NCBI GenBank assembly: GCA_964591605.1 | Contig: CAZQEN010000039.1 | Span: 1-32,783 of the forward strand | DNA: 32,783 nt | Reading direction: 5' to 3' | DNA from: CAYLLT01 sp964591605 | GTDB lineage: Bacteria; Planctomycetota; Phycisphaerae; UBA1845; PWPN01 | Made by a program: the position numbers and the translations under genes | The notes under the pieces: model-generated | The model's database searches: none | The model's input: only the letters and a program-made list of their open reading frames with translations | What the model was told of the DNA's origin: nothing | Shown here: one piece after another, positions 27,167-32,783 of the stretch | How the letters are laid out: the number at the start of each line of letters is the position of its first letter | Numbering within the stretch: position 1 is the first letter of the stretch

Positions 27167-27961
27167 ATGAAGAGTCCGTTCCCAGGCATGGACCCATACC
27201 TCGAGCGGCACTGGCTCGATGTACACACGGCGATCGTCGCCGCCGCGCGTAACAGGCTCAATACACAGCTTCCCGATGATCTGATCGCCCGGGCAGAGGA
27301 ACGGATCGCCATCGAATCTGACCCCCGCAAGATTTCTGACCGCTACTCGCCTGACATTCGCGTGCTTGAGTTTGCTGAGAAGATGCGTCCCGCAATTGAG
27401 CCAACCGGAACCGCCGGTGGCCTGGCACTGGCTCCCTATCGTTTGAGCGCGCTCGTCGAGCCGCTCACTGAGCGATTCATCGAGATCAGAGACGCGACGG
27501 GCGAACGGCTCATCACGGTCATCGAGTTCGTCAGCCCCACCAACAAGCGCGGCAAGGGTCTGCGAGAGTTCAGGCGGAAGCGCGAACGACTGGTCTCGGG
27601 GAGTGTCAACTTCGTCGAGATCGATCTGGTACGAACGGGCAACTGGAGAGGACTGTTGCGCCCCGAGGATCCTCCTCCGGAGCTTTGCACGGCTTACCGG
27701 GCGACCATCCGGGCCGTAAGCGATCCGGACGCGATTTACTTCCAGCCGATCTCCATTCGCCAGCCTCTTCCCGCCGTCAAGATCCCCCTGCGTGCGCACG
27801 ATCAGCCGGTGGAATTGGAGCTTCAGCCACTGATCGAGCAGGCATATGTCGAGGGGCGTTATGCCCGCACGCTGGACTACACGAAGCCGCCCGAGCCTCC
27901 CCTGGAACCGGAGGACGCCGCGTGGGCGGATGAACTGCTTCGGGCGGCGGGGAAGCGATGA
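27167..27961 (+). CDS. DUF4058 family protein
   Basis: A 264-residue protein starting MKSPFPGMDPYLERHWLDVH, the hallmark N-terminus of DUF4058. It continues with RYSPDIRVLE, ERFIEIRDATGERLITVIEFVSPTNKRG, and a C-terminus of PPEPPLEPEDAAWADELL. DUF4058 is common in planctomycetes and cyanobacteria and has no established function. The core IEFVSPTNK, with an invariant-looking Glu and Lys, recalls PD-(D/E)xK-like folds, but that is only an impression. The gene starts 9 bases after the cysS stop and is likely co-transcribed. Confidence 0.9.
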   Translation: MKSPFPGMDPYLERHWLDVHTAIVAAARNRLNTQLPDDLIARAEERIAIESDPRKISDRYSPDIRVLEFAEKMRPAIEPTGTAGGLALAPYRLSALVEPLTERFIEIRDATGERLITVIEFVSPTNKRGKGLREFRRKRERLVSGSVNFVEIDLVRTGNWRGLLRPEDPPPELCTAYRATIRAVSDPDAIYFQPISIRQPLPAVKIPLRAHDQPVELELQPLIEQAYVEGRYARTLDYTKPPEPPLEPEDAAWADELLRAAGKR

Positions 27962-28062
27962 CGAGATGTCCGCTGTCGAGGCGAAATGCCTTCTTCGCAG
28001 ATTCCGCCCTTCTCACGTCTCACTTCTCACTTGACGGCCTGGCGTGTACACTGCCTGCGTGC

Positions 28063-28113
28063 CGTGGCACGGGCAGTTCCTGATCGCTTCACGGCCTGGA
28101 AGGCCGTGCCACG
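28063..28113. repeat. Nested inverted repeat upstream of ruvC
   Basis: CGTGGCACGG (28063-28072) is the exact reverse complement of CCGTGCCACG (28104-28113). Within it CACGGCCT-gga-AGGCCGTG (28090-28108) forms a perfect 8-bp hairpin that overlaps the right arm, so the two structures compete. The element stands about 20 bases before the ruvC start and could affect its translation. It has the same flavour as the larger palindromic elements at 28.8 and 32.7 kb. Confidence 0.55.
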
Positions 28114-28134
28114 CGGGCCCCAGGGAGGGCGGCC

Positions 28135-28680
28135 ATGGCGATGGGCAAGCAGATCGTGTGCGGCGTCGATCCGGGACTTCGCCGCACGGGTTACGGCGTG
28201 CTGAGCGTCGACCAGGACGACGACGTGATCACGGTCCTCGACGCCGGGATCATCCGATGTGCGGCGCAGGGACCGCTGGCCCTTCGCCTCGCCGAGCTTG
28301 CGGCCGGGCTCAACGAAATCCTCGATGAATACCGGATCGATCTCTTCGCCGTCGAGCAGATCTACTCGCACTATCAGCGGCCGCGCACCGCGATCCTCAT
28401 GGCTCATGCCCGCGGCGTGATTCTCCTCGAAGCCGCCCGGCGCGACCTGCAGATCGTCCATCTGCCCTCGACGAGCGTGAAGCGGCATCTGACCGGCAAC
28501 GGCCGGGCCCCCAAGGAGCAGGTGCAGCGGGCCATCATGACCACGCTGTCGCTCCCGCGGCTGCCCGATCCGCCGGACGTGGCTGACGCCCTGGCCATCG
28601 CCCTGTGCGCGACGAAAGTCACGCACAAGCCGCCGCGCGACGGTGTGGCCGAGCCGCCGGCGGGCCTGCGGTTCAGATGA
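28135..28680 (+). CDS. ruvC: Crossover junction endodeoxyribonuclease RuvC
   Basis: A 181-residue Holliday-junction resolvase that cuts four-way DNA junctions after RuvAB migration. The acidic active site is visible: Asp12 in GVDPGLRRTGYG, Glu74 in AVEQIY, and Asp148 and Asp151 in PPDVADALAIALC. Length is normal. The ATG follows GGGAGGG at 5 bases; a second in-frame ATG is at 28141. ruvA follows after a 377-base spacer packed with palindromes, which is unusual because these genes are commonly close together. Confidence 0.96.
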   Translation: MAMGKQIVCGVDPGLRRTGYGVLSVDQDDDVITVLDAGIIRCAAQGPLALRLAELAAGLNEILDEYRIDLFAVEQIYSHYQRPRTAILMAHARGVILLEAARRDLQIVHLPSTSVKRHLTGNGRAPKEQVQRAIMTTLSLPRLPDPPDVADALAIALCATKVTHKPPRDGVAEPPAGLRFR

Positions 28681-28783
28681 GTGTTCCACGGAGACACGGA
28701 GATACGGAGGCTTGGAGAGGGAGAGGAGCGAGGTATTGGAGACCTGCAGATCAGGAGATCGGGAGGAGACTTTCGTTCTGGCT

Positions 28784-28972
28784 GCGCTAGGCCCGGCATT
28801 CATGCCGGGTGACACGGTGCCATTTGACAGTGAGATCCCGGTTTACCGGGATTCTCCTCCCGGCTTCAGCTCCGGCTCAGGTGGCTGAAGCTGCAGGTCG
28901 AGAAGCCCGCTGAAGCGGGCTATAAATGTTGTTCACGCTCCCTGTACCCGGCATGAATGCCGGGCCTAGCGC
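28784..28972. repeat. Composite palindromic element with 27-bp perfect terminal inverted repeats
   Basis: Bases 28784-28810 and 28946-28972 are perfect reverse complements. Each arm contains its own hairpin CCCGGCAT-tc-ATGCCGGG (or the complement). Inside are three further perfect 8-bp hairpins: ATCCCGGT-tt-ACCGGGAT at 28835-28852, GCTTCAGC...GCTGAAGC at 28863-28870/28884-28891, and AGCCCGCT-ga-AGCGGGCT at 28904-28921. There is no coding frame inside. The surrounding 28681-29057 spacer also has degenerate CACGGAGACACGGAG text on the left and its inverse on the right. A REP/MITE-like element is likely. Confidence 0.8.
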
Positions 28973-29057
28973 GGACAACCTCGCGCTGTCGTGTCAGCAT
29001 CGCTCGCGGAGTCTCCCAGCGTCGCTTCTCCGTGATCTCCTGCCTGCGTGGTGAATC

Positions 29058-29705
29058 ATGATCGTTCGCATCAGCGGCATTCTGAGTGAGGTGCACGAGG
29101 GCTATGCCGTGCTCGACCGCGACGGCGTCGGGTACGAGGTGCTGGCCTGCGAGTATGCCTGCGCGGAATTGCGGGCTTCGCGCGGTCAGCAGGTCACGCT
29201 GCACACGCTGGAGTACTACGAGGGCAGCAGCGTCGGTGGGAACCTCACGCCGCGGCTGGTCGGCTTCCTGCACGCGGACGACCGGGCGTTCTTCACGAAG
29301 TTCATCACCGTCAAGGGCATGGGCGTGCGGAAGGCGATCAAGGCGCTGACCATGCCGACGCGCCGCGTGGCGGCGGCGATCGAGGCCGCCGATGCGCGAA
29401 CACTGGCCACGTTGCCCGGCATCGGCAAGCGCATGGCCGACCAGATCATCGCGGAGCTCAAGGGCAAGCTGGCGGAGTTCGCGCTGGGCGAGGGCGATGC
29501 CGGGGTTGGCGCGACGCCGACCGCCATTCCTGGTGAGGGATGGTCCGAGACGATGCGCGACGCCCTCGAAGTCATGACCACCGCCCTCGGCGAGCGCCGG
29601 CCGGATGCCCAGCGGTGGCTGGAACGCGCCCTGCAGCTCCACCCCGGCGAGCACGCGGCGGATGAGTGGGTGCGATTGGCGTATAAGGTGAGGAGCACTG
29701 GATGA
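29058..29705 (+). CDS. ruvA: Holliday junction DNA helicase subunit RuvA
   Basis: A 215-residue junction-binding subunit that loads RuvB rings. It has the OB-fold start MIVRISGILSEVHEGYAVLDRD, helix-hairpin-helix motifs VKGMGVRKA at 85-93 and LPGIGKRMAD at 119-128, and a C-terminal RuvB-contacting domain (about 165-215). It is slightly longer than the usual ~200 residues, with the difference in the linker. The stop TGA at 29703-29705 runs directly into a palindromic array before ruvB. Confidence 0.95.
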   Translation: MIVRISGILSEVHEGYAVLDRDGVGYEVLACEYACAELRASRGQQVTLHTLEYYEGSSVGGNLTPRLVGFLHADDRAFFTKFITVKGMGVRKAIKALTMPTRRVAAAIEAADARTLATLPGIGKRMADQIIAELKGKLAEFALGEGDAGVGATPTAIPGEGWSETMRDALEVMTTALGERRPDAQRWLERALQLHPGEHAADEWVRLAYKVRSTG

Positions 29706-29780
29706 GTTTCAAGTTTCAGGTTTCAAGTTTCGAGTTGAGCAAACTGGAAACTGGAAACTGGAAACTCGAAACTGAAACCT
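29706..29780. repeat. GTTTC/GAAAC inverted repeat array between ruvA and ruvB
   Basis: The 78-base spacer is almost wholly short repeats. The left half has four GTTTC units spaced 7-8 bases (AGTTTCAAGTTTCAGG...), and the right half has complementary GGAAACT/CGAAACT units, giving a long imperfect hairpin around TTGAGC. The array begins at the ruvA stop and ends about 4 bases before the ruvB ATG, and no Shine-Dalgarno sequence remains in front of ruvB. Confidence 0.75.
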
Positions 29781-29783
29781 CTC

Positions 29784-30836
29784 ATGGCTCGTGAACGCAT
29801 CATCTCCCAGACCTCCGGCGGCGGCGACGAGGACCGCTTCAACGAGTCGCTGCGCCCCGAGCGGCTCGACGAGTGCATCGGCCAGACGCAGGTGATCGAG
29901 CAGCTCCGGATCGCGCTGGAGGCGACGAAGAAGCGCGAGGAGGCGATGGACCACGTGCTGCTCGCCGGGCCGCCGGGCCTGGGCAAGACGACGTTCGCCC
30001 ATGTCATCGCCAAAGAGCTCGGAGCAACGCTGCGGCTGACCAGCGGGCCGGCCATCACCAAGCCGGGCGACCTCATGCACTGGCTCACCGAGATGAAGCG
30101 CGGCGACGTGCTGTTCATCGACGAGATCCACCGCCTGTCGCGCACGGTCGAGGAGTTTCTCTACTCGGCCATGGAGGATTTCCGCGTCGATTTCACGATC
30201 GACAGCGGCATCAGCGGCCGGACGGTAAACATCGCCCTGCGCCCGTTCACGCTGATTGGGGCCACGACGCGCAGCGGCCTGCTGACCGCGCCGATGCGCG
30301 AGCGCTTCGGCATCCAATTCCAGTTCGAGTTCTACCAGACGCCCGAATTGACCGAGATCCTGCGGCGCTCTGCGAAGAAGCTGAAGGTCCAGGCCGACGA
30401 CGCCGCGCTGGAGCTGATCGCGAAGCGTTCCCGCGGCACGCCGCGCGTGGCCAACCGCCTGCTCAAGCGCACGCGCGACTATGCCCAGGTCCGCGCCGAC
30501 GGCCGGCTCACCGAAAAAGTCGTCGACCAGGCCCTCGCTCTGCTGGGCATCGATGTGCTCGGCCTCGACGACCTCGACCGCAGCCTGCTCACCACGCTCA
30601 TCCAGACGTACCGCGGCGGCCCAGCCGGCATCGAGGCCCTCGCCGCCACGCTCGGCCAGGAACGCGACACGCTCGAAGACGTCGTCGAGCCCTACCTCCT
30701 CCAGATCGGCCTGCTCATCCGCACGCGCCAGGGCCGCTGCGCGACGCGGGCGGCGTACACGCATCTGGGCATCCCCTACACGCCTCCGCGTCATGGTCCC
30801 GACGAGGGCCAGGGCGAGCTGTTTGAAGCAGGGTAG
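29784..30836 (+). CDS. ruvB: Holliday junction DNA helicase RuvB
   Basis: A 350-residue AAA+ motor that drives branch migration with RuvA. Walker A is GPPGLGKTT at 62-70 and Walker B FIDEIHRL with Asp113/Glu114. The sensor segment GATTRSGLL and MRERFGI with the arginine finger are present, as is the C-terminal winged-helix DNA-binding part (YRGGPAGIEALAATLGQERDTLEDVVEPYL). The protein is complete. The ATG at 29784 lacks a ribosome site because a repeat array occupies the leader. Translation may depend on ruvA coupling or on mRNA structure. Confidence 0.97.
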   Translation: MARERIISQTSGGGDEDRFNESLRPERLDECIGQTQVIEQLRIALEATKKREEAMDHVLLAGPPGLGKTTFAHVIAKELGATLRLTSGPAITKPGDLMHWLTEMKRGDVLFIDEIHRLSRTVEEFLYSAMEDFRVDFTIDSGISGRTVNIALRPFTLIGATTRSGLLTAPMRERFGIQFQFEFYQTPELTEILRRSAKKLKVQADDAALELIAKRSRGTPRVANRLLKRTRDYAQVRADGRLTEKVVDQALALLGIDVLGLDDLDRSLLTTLIQTYRGGPAGIEALAATLGQERDTLEDVVEPYLLQIGLLIRTRQGRCATRAAYTHLGIPYTPPRHGPDEGQGELFEAG

Positions 30837-30862
30837 GCCATTCGAGGAGGGCACCGTGCGAA

Positions 30863-31306
30863 ATGCTCAGGACTCCGAAACAGAGAGGATCTCGCGAGCC
30901 GGAACTTCCTGAACTTCTGCTTTTTCCGGCAGAAGAGCAGGGCCGGAAGTGCATCAGGGAACACTACGATAGAGCCCATTGGTGGGCTGGAGACGTCATC
31001 GGCTACATATCGTTGTTCCTCGCGGCGGGAACGGCTTTGAAGATCGCCTGGTATACAGGGATCGGTTGGACTGTGCTTCTCTTCCTTCCAATCTGGGCCA
31101 TCTTCTTCATCGTGCCACTTGCAGGATTGCATGTGCTCTCGCGCCGACGGCTGCAACGTTTCCTGCGACAGGAACTGGTGCGAAGAGGTATTGCCGTGTG
31201 CCTGCGCTGCGGCTATGATCTGCGCGGCCAGACCGAGCCGCGCTGCCCCGAGTGCGGAACGCCCTTCGACAGCACGCTGCTGGCGGGACCTGAGAGCCGG
31301 ACGTGA
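30863..31306 (+). CDS. Membrane protein with C-terminal zinc ribbon, paralogue 1
   Basis: A 147-residue protein with two membrane helices (about 45-62 and 68-90), a basic RRRLQRFLRQEL segment, and a zinc ribbon with Cys113, Cys116, Cys128 and Cys131 in CLRCGYDLRGQTEPRCPECG. This ribbon is a recurrent planctomycete module of unknown function, probably a cytoplasmic protein- or nucleic-acid-binding knuckle next to the membrane. GGAGG lies 13 bases before the ATG. The next gene is a paralogue whose GTG overlaps this stop. Confidence 0.75.
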   Translation: MLRTPKQRGSREPELPELLLFPAEEQGRKCIREHYDRAHWWAGDVIGYISLFLAAGTALKIAWYTGIGWTVLLFLPIWAIFFIVPLAGLHVLSRRRLQRFLRQELVRRGIAVCLRCGYDLRGQTEPRCPECGTPFDSTLLAGPESRT

Positions 31307-31737
31307 AGCTTGCACCTTCCATCCAGACGCGCTATCCGGAGCTCGCCTTTTTCGCGGACGAGAGGACGGGGAGAGCCGTTCTCAAGAGCTGCCGGCAGCG
31401 GCTTTACCGCACGCCGCGCTGCTGGATCTACGGTCTGGCGTGGCTCCTGTCCGGCGCGATTCTCGGCATCGTTTTCCCGCGCCTGCAAGTTCCGTTGATC
31501 GGCACCCATCTGCCGTTATGGTCAGGCTCCGGCGTTGCCGGCATCATCCTGTCCACCGCCTTCCTGATCGGGTTTCAATACCTCTGGCGAAGACCGATTC
31601 AACGCATGCTGCGCCAGGAACTCGCCGCGCGAGGCGTCCCCATCTGCATCCGCTGCGGCTACGACCTGCGCGGCCAGACTGAGCCGCGCTGCCCGGAGTG
31701 CGGCGCCGGCTTCGACAGCAGCCTCCTCAGGCAGTAG
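31303..31737 (+). CDS. Membrane protein with C-terminal zinc ribbon, paralogue 2
   Basis: A 144-residue protein with the same plan as its neighbour: two membrane helices (about 40-58 and 78-95), RMLRQELAARGV, and ribbon cysteines 115, 118, 130 and 133. The 18 residues RCGYDLRGQTEPRCPECG are identical in both, while the membrane halves differ strongly. The start GTG at 31303 overlaps the preceding stop (GTGA), so the pair is translationally coupled and looks like a tandem duplication. Its 3' end overlaps by 11 bases the end of the convergent BolA-like gene. Function unknown. Confidence 0.75.
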   Translation: MKLAPSIQTRYPELAFFADERTGRAVLKSCRQRLYRTPRCWIYGLAWLLSGAILGIVFPRLQVPLIGTHLPLWSGSGVAGIILSTAFLIGFQYLWRRPIQRMLRQELAARGVPICIRCGYDLRGQTEPRCPECGAGFDSSLLRQ

Positions 31738-32047
31738 CGCGCTTGCGCTTGGGGCGGGTGGTTTCCTGGGCTTCCTCGGGCGACAGGGCCAGCGAGAGCG
31801 TGAGCCTGAGCTGATCATCGCGGGACCAGACGTCTTTCAGGGCGCGCCAGAGGATGTCCTGCCGCTCGATTTCCAGCAATCGATCGAAGGCGTCGGCAAT
31901 GACGTAGAGGCGGTAGTGCCCGGCCAGAGGCGAATCTTCGAGTTGCACGTTGGCGTCAATCCCCGCCTCGCTGAGACGTTCGACCAGCGAGCGACGGAGC
32001 CTGATCTTTTGAGCTTTGGTCAGCCGCGAATACGGTCGCGCAGCCAT
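31727..32047 (-). CDS. BolA/IbaG-fold-like small protein, partner of HEPN protein
   Basis: A 106-residue protein. Residues 43-92 (GHYRLYVIADAFDRLLEIER followed by QDILWRALKDVW and LTLSLALSPEE) align by eye, almost without gaps, with the BolA/IbaG pattern GSHFQVIAVGELFDG...KKQQ...L...TPAEW. The expected second-half His of BolA (RHR) is a Gln here, as in IbaG-like members. An extra basic N-terminus and a C-terminal PKRKRATA are additions. The ATG at 32047 has GGGAGG 7-8 bases upstream and overlaps the HEPN gene end by 28 bases, so the two are translated together. It may be an antitoxin or regulator of the HEPN protein; that is inference. Confidence 0.6.
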   Translation of the reverse strand: MAARPYSRLTKAQKIRLRRSLVERLSEAGIDANVQLEDSPLAGHYRLYVIADAFDRLLEIERQDILWRALKDVWSRDDQLRLTLSLALSPEEAQETTRPKRKRATA

Positions 32048-32445
32048 AACCTTACCTCCCGCAAGCGTCTGAGGAACCCAGCCGCATCCTGAGGGTCGAT
32101 TCCACGTGGATTATAGCGGACCCGCACCGTCCATGTAGAAAGATGAACAAACTGCTCGTAGGGCGCGTGCGGGTCGGACTTCAGAGCGCTCGACAGATTG
32201 ACGTCTGCCTTCAAGAGTTCCCCCAGCCTGTGCGAGAACAGCAGCGGTCGGATCTTCGGCTCGAAGCGGCGGGGCCACAGGCGCGCCTTGAGCAGGCATT
32301 CGATCACGAAACCGCCCAGATAAAGCGCCGCCGCGTATCGCCTGGAGCCATAGAGGAATTGTACGTCGTCGAACCACTGATCGCTTTTCGTGACAAGCTG
32401 CGTCGCCTTCCGGATGTTGAATTCAGCGAAGGGATCACGCCGCAT
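32020..32445 (-). CDS. HEPN-domain protein, possible toxin
   Basis: A 141-residue all-helical protein with the HEPN core SRRYAAALYLGGFVIECLLKARL, matching the YxxAxYLxGYaVEcxLKA pattern. The later Arg66-x5-His72 (RPLLFSH) fits the Rx4-6H motif of HEPN RNases. HEPN proteins often act as toxins or RNA-cleaving effectors, and commonly pair with MNT nucleotidyltransferases; here the partner is a BolA-like protein instead. The ATG at 32445 has TACAAT (32459-32454) ending 8 bases before it and no ribosome site, which suggests a leaderless transcript. A GTG at 32475 is in frame but would start inside that promoter. Confidence 0.7.
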   Translation of the reverse strand: MRRDPFAEFNIRKATQLVTKSDQWFDDVQFLYGSRRYAAALYLGGFVIECLLKARLWPRRFEPKIRPLLFSHRLGELLKADVNLSSALKSDPHAPYEQFVHLSTWTVRVRYNPRGIDPQDAAGFLRRLREVRLWLRDRIRG

Positions 32446-32636
32446 GGGGAGCAATTGTAGCAGAATGCGTCCCACGCGGCGGCACCGCCACTCTGTTCAC
32501 GCCGGGTCCGGCTCGCCACGGAGCTGCTGGACCGAAAGAGTCCTGCGACAGGCTTCATGGCGTAAGCGGGAAGCTGAGTCGGGTGTGGCAAGTGTTCCGG
32601 GCAGCTATAACCACTTTGCCCGGAGGGCATTCGAGC

Positions 32637-32780
32637 GTTGCCAGGGACTGTCAGTCCCTGGAACGGCGATTCCTGCTCTCCCTATTCTCTCGCCTCCTCT
32701 CCTCCGCCCGAAGGGCGGAGGAGAGGAGGCGAGCGGTCTGTGTTGGGCTCCCTTTCCAGGGACTCAAAGTCCCTGGCAAC
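32637..32780. repeat. Composite palindromic element with 27-base terminal inverted repeats and 21-bp hairpin
   Basis: Bases 32637-32663 and 32754-32780 are reverse complements with two mismatches, and each arm is itself a hairpin, CCAGGGACT-nnn-AGTCCCTGG. In the centre 32689-32709 and 32713-32733 form a perfect 21-bp stem with a GAA loop, starting CTCGCCTCC. Nothing inside codes for protein. The plan matches the element at 28784-28972 although the sequences differ. The rest of the gene-free stretch (32476-32636) shows nothing I can name. Confidence 0.8.
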
Positions 32781-32783
32781 CAT

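Noticed and set aside
28784..28972. Inverted-repeat element considered as an insertion sequence
   Set aside because: Only 189 bases, with no transposase frame. At most a non-autonomous element.
29706..29780. Regular GTTTC/GAAAC units considered as a CRISPR array
   Set aside because: Units are 7-8 bases apart with no spacers of CRISPR length, the two halves are inverted to each other, and no cas genes are present.
30481..30912. Frame overlapping the ruvB end and extending to 30912
   Set aside because: It is a shifted frame of ruvB. A GTG at 30856 with a good ribosome site would give only an 18-codon peptide.

Overview
The window looks like chromosomal DNA of a planctomycete, probably class Phycisphaerae, from a draft or metagenome assembly; one exact 100-N gap is present. 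The basis is high GC, many long secreted enzymes ending in EF-hand (dockerin-like) modules with a DFxxFQxC signature, two pseudopilin-like proteins with prepilin cleavage sites, small membrane proteins with an RCGYDLRGQTEPRCPECG zinc ribbon, and a DUF4058 gene. The taxonomic call is inference; no rRNA is present.

Layout. 1-2 kb: the edge of a possible antitoxin/PIN toxin pair, a short-chain dehydrogenase and an isochorismatase-family hydrolase. 2-8 kb: a large secreted GerMN/amidase/Ig/golvesin protein, a secreted two-DTG aspartic-protease-like protein and a carbon-nitrogen hydrolase. 8.4-24 kb: a carbohydrate-oriented block with a GH30-like enzyme directly abutting a clan GH-A enzyme, an (alpha/alpha)6-barrel glycosidase-like protein with malectin-type C-terminus, a beta-propeller glycosidase-like protein, a Tat-exported amidohydrolase and a GH99/GH71-like protein. 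Interspersed are a small DUF6132-like membrane protein, a GNAT acetyltransferase and two pseudopilins. 25-31 kb: housekeeping genes ispF-cysS-DUF4058 and ruvC-ruvA-ruvB, all on the plus strand. 30.8-32.5 kb: tandem paralogous membrane/zinc-ribbon proteins and, on the minus strand, a HEPN-domain protein overlapping a BolA/IbaG-like protein.

Working together. Most of the secreted enzymes could act in uptake and breakdown of polysaccharide or glycoprotein at the cell surface. Three of them share a cysteine-bearing EF-hand tail, which suggests a common attachment or sorting system. The pseudopilins beside them suggest a link to type II secretion-like machinery. The ruv genes form the Holliday-junction resolution set.

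The least explained material is intergenic. There are two composite nested-palindrome elements (28784-28972 and 32637-32780), a GTTTC/GAAAC inverted array between ruvA and ruvB, a ~100-nt repeat present twice exactly 2,900 bases apart, and a degenerate GGCCGCTAC...TACCGAGAA family. The best candidate for an undescribed protein system is the HEPN + BolA-like gene pair at the right end.
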